DNA from: Paenibacillus nanensis
GTDB lineage: Bacteria > Bacillota > Bacilli > Paenibacillales > Paenibacillaceae
Direction of reading: 5' to 3'
Length of the DNA stretch: 64,000 bases
NCBI RefSeq assembly: GCF_003583765.1
Contig: NZ_QXQA01000002.1
Span: 1-64,000, forward strand
Below the pieces are notes generated by a model. The model had not been told where the DNA came from. It saw nothing but the letters and a program-made list of their open reading frames with translations, and ran no database searches. Positions 8,501 to 15,838 of the stretch are shown one piece after another; positions within the stretch are counted from its first letter, which is position 1; every line of letters starts with the position of its first letter. A program made the position numbers and the translations under genes.

Positions 8501-11453
8501 CTTCGCCGCTAACTTGAAGCAACAGCCTATTGCCCTGAGCGCTGAATGCCGCTGCTCCTTTGAGATTCTCTTCATTGAACGTAACGCCGGTAACCTCAAG
8601 GGCATCCGGAATGTTGAAGGAAGCGGTTAGCGAATCATAATCGCCTGCAGGCAATTCATCCATGCGAATCGGAACGTCAAGCTCGATGTTCGGAACGCCG
8701 GTCACCTCGGATACATCGCCAAGCTCAGCTTGCAGGGTTACAGGCGCAAGCTCTCCGGTCAATTCGTCTCCGATTCGGTAATAATCGAAGTCGACGCTGC
8801 CTCCTACAGCAGCCGTAGCGTAGTTGAATAACGCGAAGCGGTAGCCCATAAAGTGAGGCAACGTATACCGCATTTGCAGCGTATCGCCGATTTTCGTCCA
8901 GCTCGTGCCGTCCAGACTGTAATAGAAGCTCGCCTTGTCGGTCTGATTCCGGAAATCCGCTTCGGCCTTGAAATAAACCCGGTCCTGCGTCAGCGGAATC
9001 GATGCCGCTTCGACGGCTGTGCCCGTGCTGCCGTTCACCATAACGATCGATTTGGCATTGCCGGACATCTTGACGCCGACATAGCCGTATTCCTTCTGCA
9101 GAAGAGCGAGTCCCGCATAATCGCCGTTTTTCATTTGGCCGACCTCGAGGGCGGTGCTCGCCGAGCTGACAGGTCCGAACGTTCTCTGCGTCAGCGTGTT
9201 TCTCGCGTCAAGCAAGCTTGTGCTTTTCTTGCCCGTCGTCAGGCGCAGATAGCCGGGGCGCTCCGTTAGCGACCAGTTGCGGTTATCCGGGTTATGGTTC
9301 CATTGCCAAGCTAACGCCAGATTGGAGCCGTTATGATCGTATTCGCCCGGCTGCGGCTTATCTAATCCGCCTGGAGGCGTTACATCGATGAAAGAAACGT
9401 CGTCCACGTAGAAATCCATTCGGTCCTTGACAGGGTCTTGCGCCGAAGTCCAGGACGTCTCAATGAAGATTAGCGGGTTGTTAAGCGCGGCATCAGCAGG
9501 AATGGTGTATTTCCCTTGGATGGTGGCCCACTGCCCTTTCGTCGCCGTTACAGATCCCATTACTTTGATGGTCTGCCAGTCGCCGTCTTGATAGGCGATA
9601 TTGAACACCCGCGCAGCAGGTAACGTTTCGTCGCCATCGTACAGGACCTTAGCGGAAAATTCGTACACGCCTCCCGCCTTCGCTTTACCGGTAATAAATT
9701 GCTGCGGACCAGCGCCTGTAGCGGGACGGTTGCTGACGAACAGGCTGCTCGTGCCGCTGTAAGCCCGATCCGTCGTAACCGACACTGCCGCATTCTCGTG
9801 ACCGGTCCATGGCGCAACCCCCTCCTCGAAGCCTCCATTCACCAGCAGGTTGGCATCAGGCGTCATATCGCGTATCGAAATATCGTCAACGTAAAAGTCC
9901 ATGAGATCAAGGACCGGGTCTTGCGCCGATGTCCAAGACGTTTCTAGGAAGATGAGCGGATTATTCAAAGGCGCATCGCTCGGAATGGTGTACGAGCCTT
10001 GAATGGTCCCCCACTCGCCCTTCGTAATGGTCGCCGAGCCCATCACCTTAATCGTTTGCCAATCTCCGTCCTGGTACGCGATATTGAACACCCTCGTGGC
10101 AGGCAGCGTATCCTCACCGTCGTACATGACCTTCGCGGAAAATTGATACGTGACGCCGGCCTTCACCTTACCGGCCAGCAGCTGCTGGGGACCGGAGCCC
10201 GTTCCTTCGCGGCCGCTAACGAACAAGCTGCTCGTGCCGCTGAATTTCTGGTCCGTCGTCACGGCAACCGTCGCGTTTTGGTGTCCTGTCCACGGTTCTA
10301 AACCGCTTTCAAAACCGCCGTTCGCAATAATCTCTTTGCCCGAACCCGAACCAGCTGCAAGCGGCTGGACGGCCGACTCATCGGAAGCTGCTGCCGGCGT
10401 TAAAGCGTAATCGACATCCAGCTGGGATGAGCCGACTCGGGCAGCCGAGTTGTAAAATTCGTCGGAGCTTACCCAGTTATTCTCCGATGCGACTCCTTCT
10501 ACAGGAATTGCCATCTGCTGCGGAACTTTCCCGTCTTCGCCGAATATCGGCCAGTTATCCTCCCATGTAACGGGAACCAGATACGGGATACGGCCTACGG
10601 AGCCTCGGTCGCCGAACAGCATCGCGTACCATTTGCCGTCCCGCGTATCGACCAGCCCGCCTTGGGCGATGCCGGCATCCTTTAACGCCACCTTGCCGGT
10701 GTAGGTCCCGTCGATTTTGTCAGAGCGGTGCACAATTTGCGTACGCATGCCTCCGCTTGGCCAAGTGATGTTGAATACGTAGTAATAACCGTTTATTTTC
10801 TGAATATGAGTGCCTTCCGCCTTAAGTCCAACGTTTTCCCCCGCAACCAGGCTCGCGTTCGGAATGATGACCTTGTCGAGCCCGCCCGGTTTGATCGCGG
10901 TCGCATCGGCGGTAAGCTCAATAATCCGGATATCGCCCCCGCCGTATGCCATATACACCCGTCCGTCATCGTCGAATAAGAGCGACATGTCGTGGTATAC
11001 GCCGGCTAGCTCGGCATGCGTCCACGGCCCCTGTTCGATATCCGTTGTCTGGTAAATATAAGTTTTGCCCGTGTCATAAGAAGCGAATGCGAGGTAGAAC
11101 TTGCCGCCATGGTATCTCAAGCTGCTTGCCCATGAGCCTTGACCGTAGTTGCTTTTACCGTTGCGAAGCGCTTGCTCGTCATTGTCGGCCAAAATGTCGT
11201 AAACGTAGTTCACGATTTCCCAGTGTACAAGGTCGTATGACTTCATAATCGGGACACCCGGATTCATATGCATCGTCGTACTGGACATATAGTATGCGTC
11301 CCCGACCCGGATAACGTCGGGGTCCGGTACGTCCGCCCATAGGAGCGGGTTCTCGAACATGACCGTCTCCTGCTCCGCCTGAAGCGAAGAGCGCGGCATT
11401 AGCGTCAACAGCATTGAAAACGCTAACAAAACTATGGATACTTTTTTAAACAT
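5514..11453 (-). CDS. Giant SLH-anchored double GH43 enzyme with tandem CBMs
   Basis: Cell-surface arabinoxylan-degrading enzyme of 1979 residues. Order: signal peptide 1-26; GH43 domain 1 at ~33-320 (WADVPDPDVI with the catalytic-base Asp, a middle-Asp region, and KAEGTH with the likely acid); two near-identical CBM4_9/CBM22-like domains at ~376-530 and ~536-690 (ANGGFESG and VNGGFEEG starts); a beta-sandwich typical of GH43 C-termini at ~698-885; a cohesin-like beta domain at ~895-1045; GH43 domain 2 at ~1049-1390 (FGADPFAMV, WLFDPAVLVDDDG, FEDSGIHK), like XynD-type arabinofuranohydrolases; a CBM6-like module at ~1394-1525; a Thr-Pro linker at ~1532-1555; an unknown region; three SLH repeats from ~1790. 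SLH repeats bind pyruvylated wall polymer. It is first in its run. A cre box lies inside codons 9-13. Confidence 0.9.
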   Translation of the reverse strand: MFKKVSIVLLAFSMLLTLMPRSSLQAEQETVMFENPLLWADVPDPDVIRVGDAYYMSSTTMHMNPGVPIMKSYDLVHWEIVNYVYDILADNDEQALRNGKSNYGQGSWASSLRYHGGKFYLAFASYDTGKTYIYQTTDIEQGPWTHAELAGVYHDMSLLFDDDGRVYMAYGGGDIRIIELTADATAIKPGGLDKVIIPNASLVAGENVGLKAEGTHIQKINGYYYVFNITWPSGGMRTQIVHRSDKIDGTYTGKVALKDAGIAQGGLVDTRDGKWYAMLFGDRGSVGRIPYLVPVTWEDNWPIFGEDGKVPQQMAIPVEGVASENNWVSSDEFYNSAARVGSSQLDVDYALTPAAASDESAVQPLAAGSGSGKEIIANGGFESGLEPWTGHQNATVAVTTDQKFSGTSSLFVSGREGTGSGPQQLLAGKVKAGVTYQFSAKVMYDGEDTLPATRVFNIAYQDGDWQTIKVMGSATITKGEWGTIQGSYTIPSDAPLNNPLIFLETSWTSAQDPVLDLMDFYVDDISIRDMTPDANLLVNGGFEEGVAPWTGHENAAVSVTTDRAYSGTSSLFVSNRPATGAGPQQFITGKAKAGGVYEFSAKVLYDGDETLPAARVFNIAYQDGDWQTIKVMGSVTATKGQWATIQGKYTIPADAALNNPLIFIETSWTSAQDPVKDRMDFYVDDVSFIDVTPPGGLDKPQPGEYDHNGSNLALAWQWNHNPDNRNWSLTERPGYLRLTTGKKSTSLLDARNTLTQRTFGPVSSASTALEVGQMKNGDYAGLALLQKEYGYVGVKMSGNAKSIVMVNGSTGTAVEAASIPLTQDRVYFKAEADFRNQTDKASFYYSLDGTSWTKIGDTLQMRYTLPHFMGYRFALFNYATAAVGGSVDFDYYRIGDELTGELAPVTLQAELGDVSEVTGVPNIELDVPIRMDELPAGDYDSLTASFNIPDALEVTGVTFNEENLKGAAAFSAQGNRLLLQVSGEAVSFVHHESDLFATIHLKVADFAPTDRTVVIRTDYIQAEGGSAVYNVHRAIANIGLKTLNTGALAKVPGYHNPLVSHKFGADPFAMVYDGRVYVYMTNDEYEYDASGNIVNNTYGKINTITVISSSDMVNWTDHGAIPVAGPNGAAKWANNSWAPAAAHKVIDGKDKFFLYFANNASGIGVLTADSPVGPWTDPIGKPLISWSTPGVNGVVWLFDPAVLVDDDGKGYLYFGGGLPGGGNPSPSQISNPKTSRVIELADNMIETVGSAVTIDAPYMFEDSGIHKFNGKYYYSYCSNFAGVHPEGTPPPGEIAYMVSDSPMGPFTYAAPILKNPSTFFGVGGNNHHSIFEFHGEWYIAYHAQTVSKAALGDGKGYRSTHINKVDIYESGHIRSIKADMEGVSPVANLNPYQRNEAETIAWNAGIRTSALNAPANVDQPVNLYVTDIQNGDWFAAANVDFGNNGAKAFEASVRAAAGGTLEMRLDSPNGTVIGEMKIDPSESESDWKVVSAELAEVSGVRHLFFTFKGTGEEAIMDIDYWSFTEADPGTEPTPTPTPTPTPTPTPTPTWQPTPVPPATSSRTDVEIEVNGSIGLGATAWKSERNGQTITTIELDEIKLEKRLATAGKGSVIVIPDQSGSDRVVGQFNGELLKLLIASEAAVELRTERGIYRLPAKALNLHEITKVLGGRSELHELTIGIEIAAPTTEQLSSAEEAAENESFELIAPPVRFTVTASAGARSEEIASFDSYVEKLIPIPEHVEPGKVTTVIVIEPDGAVRHIPSAVVVVGGSYYAKANSLTNSIYAVIKHEAAFPDTENHWAKTYVNDLGSRMVITGSDDGLFYPDDSITRAEFAEIAVRALGLKPDSGKSPFTDVETGDWYSSYVLTAYETGLINGFDDGTFRPAAIISREQAMVILANAMKLTGLYESVSDEAGIAVLSPFFDEGDISVWAKEAFAAGIAAEIIAGRGGNTLAPKADISRAEAAKILHRLLQQSEWIT
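6810..6861 (-). repeat. Short tandem repeat coding the Thr-Pro linker
   Basis: Hexamer-like units (GGTGTT/GGCGTC variants on the plus strand) encode alternating Thr-Pro residues between the CBM6-like module and the C-terminal region of the giant GH43 protein. The array may vary in length between strains by slippage. Confidence 0.8.
9385..10328 (-). repeat. Tandem ~480-bp repeat encoding two CBM domains
   Basis: Two consecutive blocks (about 10328-9865 and 9848-9385) code for closely similar modules. Both hold NGGFE, EPW/APWTGH, SGTSSLFVS, RVFNIAYQDGDWQTIKVMGS and TSWTSAQDPV in the same order. The high identity implies a recent duplication. Confidence 0.85.
11415..11428. promoter_or_regulatory. 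cre box (CcpA site) inside 5' end of giant GH43 gene
   Basis: TGAAAACGCTAACA matches the catabolite-response consensus TGWAANCGNTNWCA at every position. It starts 26 nt inside the coding sequence, overlapping the signal-peptide codons. CcpA sites just downstream of a start commonly act as transcription roadblocks when preferred sugars are present. Confidence 0.7.
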
Positions 11454-11705
11454 AACTAATTTTTCCTCCTCTTATGTTTTTTGTAATGCAATTCGATTGT
11501 AAGTTATGGATAATAATTTCTCGATGTGATTTTTTATTTGAAAAGTATTATTTTTTGTGGATTTTTGAGGATGGAATGCGGATAATTTATCACAAAAAGT
11601 GTACACTTGATTACTCTTGCAAACAACCTGTTAATCCATACCACTATGACCTGTCAAAAGATAGTTGTTGGCATATCAAAGTCCGCTTTAAAATAACCGG
11701 GATAC
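11454..11705. other. Leader region of the giant GH43 gene
   Basis: About 250 bp of AT-rich DNA with no credible gene. A good ribosome site (GAGGAGG) lies ~11 nt before the ATG at 11453. A TTGACA-like element is present but has no convincing -10 partner, so the promoter is not assigned. Confidence 0.5.
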
Positions 11706-11734
11706 AAAAAAAGAACCAGCAGCGCAGCTGGTCC
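11706..11734 (-). terminator. Terminator after GH10-GH43 pair
   Basis: On the minus strand GGACCAGC (11734-11727) pairs with GCTGGTTC (11720-11713) around a short loop, followed by a run of seven T. It separates the cytoplasmic xylan genes from the giant GH43 gene. Confidence 0.8.
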
Positions 11735-11751
11735 TTCTCGAAAACAACTAT

Positions 11752-13263
11752 TTAGCAATATCTCTGGTAACGGAAATAATCGAAATCCGCGCAACCCCCG
11801 ATTTCGCGTGTGGCGTACTGGTAGAGCCCTATTCGATAGCCCATAAAATGATCAAGCGTATATTTCATCTGGAGCGGTTCGCCGATTGCCGCCCATTCTG
11901 TTCCGTCCATAGAATAGTAGAAGACTGCTTGATCGATGCTGTCCTCGAAGTCAAAATGTATCTTCAAATGAACGACGCTGCCGTCGAATGGACAAGCCTC
12001 CAAAACCTTCTCTTCGCCAGCTCCTCCATTGACGCACATCGTGATGAACTTCTCGCCATTATCCGCCACTGCGACACCGACCGTGCCGTAATGGCTTTGC
12101 AGAGCAACAAGGCCGGCGCGGTCGCCAGGCTTCATGTGAGCCGTATCCAGCAAGGTCTCGCCCGTGCATGCGGGGCCTTCCGTTCGCTGCGTCAGCGTAT
12201 TGCGCGCCTGAACGACGCTGTCTGCCAAGCTGCCGGTTCGCAATCGAAGATAACCGGGACGTTCCGTTACCGACCATAGCCGGTTGTCCGGATTATGATT
12301 CCATTGCCAATTTCGTGCAAGCCGGTCGCTCTGATAGTCAAATTCGTCGCTGATAACGAGCGGCATGGACTCCGACTCAGGCAGCCCTACCTCGAATTGT
12401 TCGGGAACCTTGCCGTCGATGCCGAACACCGGCCAATCGTCCTCCCAAGCAACAGGCACAAGACAGGGGATTCTCCCGACGGCGTCATGATCCTGGAACA
12501 GCATCGCGTACCACTCGCCATTCGGCGTATCCAATAGTCCCCCTTGGGCGACGCCCTTGTTATGATAGCCAAGGTCATCATCCAAGACGATCCTGCGTTC
12601 GTACGGGCCGAGCAGTTCTTTTGAACGGTAACAAATTTGCCGGCGGCGCATGTTCCCTGTCCGCGGCCATTCGATGAACAACAAATAGTAATAGCCGTTC
12701 AGCCGATAGGCATGACAGCCTTCGCACCGCAGACCAATGTCCTCCCGCTCCGTCTCGAATAACAGCTGATCAATTCCGCCGGGCTTCACGGCGGTTGCGT
12801 CAGCTGTCAGCTCGGTTATGTAAATACTGCCGTTACCCGAGAAAACGAACACGCGGCCTTCGTCGAACAGTAAACCGGGATCATGCCGCAAACCGTCGAT
12901 GACGGAACGTTCCCACGGTCCGTTCACGACATCCTTCGTTCGGTACACATAGAAGCGCCGCGTATCGTTGCTCGAGAAGCAAACATAGAACGTATCGTTA
13001 TGATGGCGCAGACTAGCTGCCCACGAGCCCTTTCCGTATATGTTTTTCCCGTTTTCTAGACGATGCGCTTCGTTATCCTCGAACGTGTCGTACACGTAGC
13101 TGACGATTTCCCAATGCTTTAAATCGGTCGATCTCATGATCGGGCAACCGGGCATGGAGTGCATGCTTGTGCTGACCATGTAATAACAGCTCCCGACCCG
13201 AATCGGATCCACATCGGGCACATCCGCCCACATGATCGGATTGGTTATGAGCGTTTTGTTCAT
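11752..13263 (-). CDS. Cytoplasmic GH43 beta-xylosidase/arabinofuranosidase
   Basis: Enzyme of 503 residues without a signal peptide. An N-terminal five-bladed propeller starts at NPIMWADVPDVDPIRVG and a C-terminal beta-sandwich (WQWNHNPDNR, TERPGYLRL, ARNTLTQRT) ends the protein, the usual two-domain plan of GH43 beta-xylosidases. It should release xylose or arabinose from imported oligosaccharides. A longer reading upstream exists, but the start at 13263 is preferred because it forms an ATGA overlap with the stop of the xylanase gene, so translation is probably coupled. Its sequence matches domain 1 of the secreted giant enzyme closely, making the two paralogues with different locations. 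Confidence 0.9.
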   Translation of the reverse strand: MNKTLITNPIMWADVPDVDPIRVGSCYYMVSTSMHSMPGCPIMRSTDLKHWEIVSYVYDTFEDNEAHRLENGKNIYGKGSWAASLRHHNDTFYVCFSSNDTRRFYVYRTKDVVNGPWERSVIDGLRHDPGLLFDEGRVFVFSGNGSIYITELTADATAVKPGGIDQLLFETEREDIGLRCEGCHAYRLNGYYYLLFIEWPRTGNMRRRQICYRSKELLGPYERRIVLDDDLGYHNKGVAQGGLLDTPNGEWYAMLFQDHDAVGRIPCLVPVAWEDDWPVFGIDGKVPEQFEVGLPESESMPLVISDEFDYQSDRLARNWQWNHNPDNRLWSVTERPGYLRLRTGSLADSVVQARNTLTQRTEGPACTGETLLDTAHMKPGDRAGLVALQSHYGTVGVAVADNGEKFITMCVNGGAGEEKVLEACPFDGSVVHLKIHFDFEDSIDQAVFYYSMDGTEWAAIGEPLQMKYTLDHFMGYRIGLYQYATREIGGCADFDYFRYQRYC

Positions 13264-14273
13264 TGCGCAGCCTCCAGCACGGTCTGGAAGGCAGCCTTCG
13301 GCTGATGCTGCGCGTCGAAGAGGAACGGCCAGTTTTTGCGGCCCCGCACCGGAAAATGGTCCAGCCACGTGTAATCGTCCGCGGCCCCCCAGAAGGTAAC
13401 GGAAGTGAGATGCTCGCTATACTCTTTAAATAGCTTGAAGAAAGCCCCGTACCTCTCCGCTTGCCGTTCCAGCATTTCGGGCGTAGGAGCGATCAGATCG
13501 GTGCGCCTGTCTTCATGCGCGAAGACGGACACGTCCAGCTCCGTGATGTGCAGCTTGACGCCGAGGCTGGCATACCGTTCGATGGCTTCGCGGATATGAT
13601 CCAGCGTCGGATGCTCCAGATTCCAGTGCGCCTGCAGGCCAACGCCGTGAATCGGCACCTCTCTCTCAGTGAGCGACTTGACGAGGGAATAGATTTTGTC
13701 CCTCTTCGCGGGTACGGACTCGTTGTAATCGTTATAGAACAACAGCGCGTCCGGATCAGCCGCATGCGCGAATTCAAAAGCTTTTGCGATAAAATCTTCG
13801 CCTGCAATTTCCAGCCATTTGGAAGGCCTCAGAAGCTGGTCCCCGCTGTCGGTCACCGCTTCGTTCACGACATCCCAAGCGTAAATGCGCCCTTTATAGC
13901 GACCGACCACTTCGTCGATATGCGATTTCATGCGGGACAGCAGCGTCTCGCGATCGGCAGCTCCGCCTGAACGGTTCTCGAAAACCCAGTCTGGCGTTTG
14001 ATTATGCCACACAAGCGTATGGCCTCTTACCGCCATGTTGTTCTCCTTCGCGAAATCGATCAACCGATCCGCTTCTTCGAACGTATACCGCCCCTCTTCC
14101 GGATGGACGCTTACAAATTTCATCTCATTCTCCGCCGTTAAGCTATTGAAATGTCTCGTCAGCAAATCCTTCTGCGTTACGAGCGTTCTTGGATTAACGG
14201 CAGCTCCAATATGAAAATGTTCTCCAAAAACCTCGCGAAGCCTAGGTAATTCATTCGCGCGTTGATCCGTCAT
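13260..14273 (-). CDS. Cytoplasmic GH10 endo-1,4-beta-xylanase
   Basis: Xylanase of 337 residues with no signal peptide, matching the length of intracellular GH10 enzymes from Geobacillus and Paenibacillus. GH10 landmarks: GHTLVWHNQTP, acid/base Glu138 in WDVVNEAV, nucleophile Glu245 in HITELDVS, and FWGAADDYTWLD near the end. It is expected to cut short xylo-oligosaccharides after import. The start at 14273 is chosen for the GGAGG nine bases ahead. An in-frame extension to 14369 lacks such a site. It is first of a two-gene unit with the GH43 gene. Confidence 0.92.
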   Translation of the reverse strand: MTDQRANELPRLREVFGEHFHIGAAVNPRTLVTQKDLLTRHFNSLTAENEMKFVSVHPEEGRYTFEEADRLIDFAKENNMAVRGHTLVWHNQTPDWVFENRSGGAADRETLLSRMKSHIDEVVGRYKGRIYAWDVVNEAVTDSGDQLLRPSKWLEIAGEDFIAKAFEFAHAADPDALLFYNDYNESVPAKRDKIYSLVKSLTEREVPIHGVGLQAHWNLEHPTLDHIREAIERYASLGVKLHITELDVSVFAHEDRRTDLIAPTPEMLERQAERYGAFFKLFKEYSEHLTSVTFWGAADDYTWLDHFPVRGRKNWPFLFDAQHQPKAAFQTVLEAAQ

Positions 14274-14439
14274 CTTCGTTCGCCTCCACTTCATCGATCC
14301 CACATGGTCGCCGGACAGACTATTGTCCGATTCCCCCACAGTGTAGCTGTTGCGGCAATAAGCGGGCAACCCGTCGATTGGTGGATAATGGCGGTTTTTA
14401 TTTTAAAACCCATGCTTAGACAGGTGTTCTTTCTCCCCC

Positions 14440-14466
14440 TTGTCTATTAAAATAAGAGATTATACT
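14440..14466 (+). promoter_or_regulatory. Possible promoter of the GDSL esterase gene
   Basis: TTGTCT (14440-14445) and TATACT (14461-14466) lie just upstream of the ribosome site, but the spacer is only 15 bp, so the call is weak. The same intergenic region holds a CGGACA-6 nt-TGTCCG inverted repeat (14312-14329) near the xylanase start, a candidate operator. Confidence 0.35.
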
Positions 14467-14485
14467 TAAAAAGAGGAGAATGCCA

Positions 14486-15700
14486 ATGAGCGACCTGCTG
14501 CATCCTGCCGATACAATCATTCCCCGTACGAAGGCTTATCGCGAAATGATCGCCAAATCGCTGCTCAGTCGAGGCAACAATAAAAGACTAAAAGCAGCTA
14601 TCGACAAGGCTAGAAGAGGCGAGGAGGTCACGCTAGCTTTCATTGGCGGATCCATCACACATGGCGCGGGTGCCGTCCCTCTTCACACGAATTGCTACGC
14701 TTACCAGACCTATATGAATTTCAAAGAAAAATTCACCAGCAACGGCGGCAGTCCCATCCGTCTTATTAAAGCAGGCGTTGGCGGAACGCCTTCCGAGCTT
14801 GGCATGATACGTTACGAGCGGGATGTTCTGCGCAACGGCACCGTCCAGCCGGACATCATCGTCATCGAATTTGCGGTCAACGACGCGGATGACGAAACAA
14901 ACGGCGTTTGCTATGAAAGCTTGGTCTTAAAGGCGCTGACCGCGGCTCATGAACCAGCTGTCATTCTGCTGTTCAGCGTTTTTGAAAGCGATTGGAATTT
15001 ACAGGACCGCCTCTCCCCTGTCGGCATGCATTACGGACTTCCGATGGTGAGCATTAAGGACGCCGTAACGGAACAATTCCGCAAGACGCCTGTTGAAGGA
15101 GGCATTATCTCCAAAAAGCAATTTTTCGCGGACATCTATCATCCGACAAATGCGGGACATATGATAATGGCCGATTGCTTGACGTGGCTGTTCACCGAAA
15201 CCGATCGTTCCGCTCCGGATCAAGAAACGATTCGCCTCGATCTGCCGCCGGTTATCGGAAACGACTTTGCCGGCGTGCGATTGCTGGACCGAGCTAGCAG
15301 GACAAGTATAGCTTTCATTGAGGAAGGCGGCTTCGGAAAGGTCGACGCCGAGCTGCAATTCGCCGAAATGGACGACCATCCGTACGGCACTGCGCAATTC
15401 CCTCATAACTGGATGCATACGGGCGATTCCGGCAGCGAGAGCTTTAAGATGACCATCCGCTGCAAAAGTCTTCTCCTCGTTTTTAAAAACTCGGGCAGCG
15501 ACGATTTCGGCAATGCCGAAGTGAGGGTCGACGGGAAGCTTGTGAGGACGGCGGAATCTCATGCCGTGAACTGGACGCGCTGCCACGCCGTCATCCTGCT
15601 CCGGTCAGAGCAGTCGGAAGAGCATACCATCGAAATCCGAATGGCGGCCGGGCACGAGTCTAAACGTTTTACGATTCTAGGCTTTGGATACGTGGAATAG
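14486..15700 (+). CDS. SGNH/GDSL hydrolase, likely acetyl-xylan esterase
   Basis: Protein of 404 residues without a signal peptide. Residues ~50-225 hold the SGNH blocks: Ser56 in IGGSITHG (block I), the block II Gly in GVGGTPSELG, Asn in EFAVND (block III), and the block V pair Asp216/His219 in DIYHPTNAGH. The C-terminal ~170 residues look like a beta-sandwich with possible substrate-binding role. Together with the divergent xylanase pair this suggests removal of acetyl groups from imported xylo-oligosaccharides. The ATG at 14486 is preferred over 14480 because AGAGGAG is 7 nt away from it. A strong hairpin terminator follows. Confidence 0.85.
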   Translation: MSDLLHPADTIIPRTKAYREMIAKSLLSRGNNKRLKAAIDKARRGEEVTLAFIGGSITHGAGAVPLHTNCYAYQTYMNFKEKFTSNGGSPIRLIKAGVGGTPSELGMIRYERDVLRNGTVQPDIIVIEFAVNDADDETNGVCYESLVLKALTAAHEPAVILLFSVFESDWNLQDRLSPVGMHYGLPMVSIKDAVTEQFRKTPVEGGIISKKQFFADIYHPTNAGHMIMADCLTWLFTETDRSAPDQETIRLDLPPVIGNDFAGVRLLDRASRTSIAFIEEGGFGKVDAELQFAEMDDHPYGTAQFPHNWMHTGDSGSESFKMTIRCKSLLLVFKNSGSDDFGNAEVRVDGKLVRTAESHAVNWTRCHAVILLRSEQSEEHTIEIRMAAGHESKRFTILGFGYVE

Positions 15701-15738
15701 ATGAAGCGCAGCAAAGTCCGTACCGATTCGGACAACAT

Positions 15739-15790
15739 AAAAAGGGCCGTCCCTTTCGCTAAGCTCGACGCGAGGGGGACGGCCCTTTTT
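15739..15790. terminator. Bidirectional terminator
   Basis: AAAAAGGGCCGTCCC (15739-15753) is perfectly complementary to GGGACGGCCCTTTTT (15776-15790). With T tracts on both strands it can end the plus-strand GDSL gene and the minus-strand carboxylesterase run. Confidence 0.93.
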
Positions 15791-15838
15791 CCGGCACAGC
15801 GGGCTGCATTCAAGCGGCACCGCAAGTCAAATTTCAAA

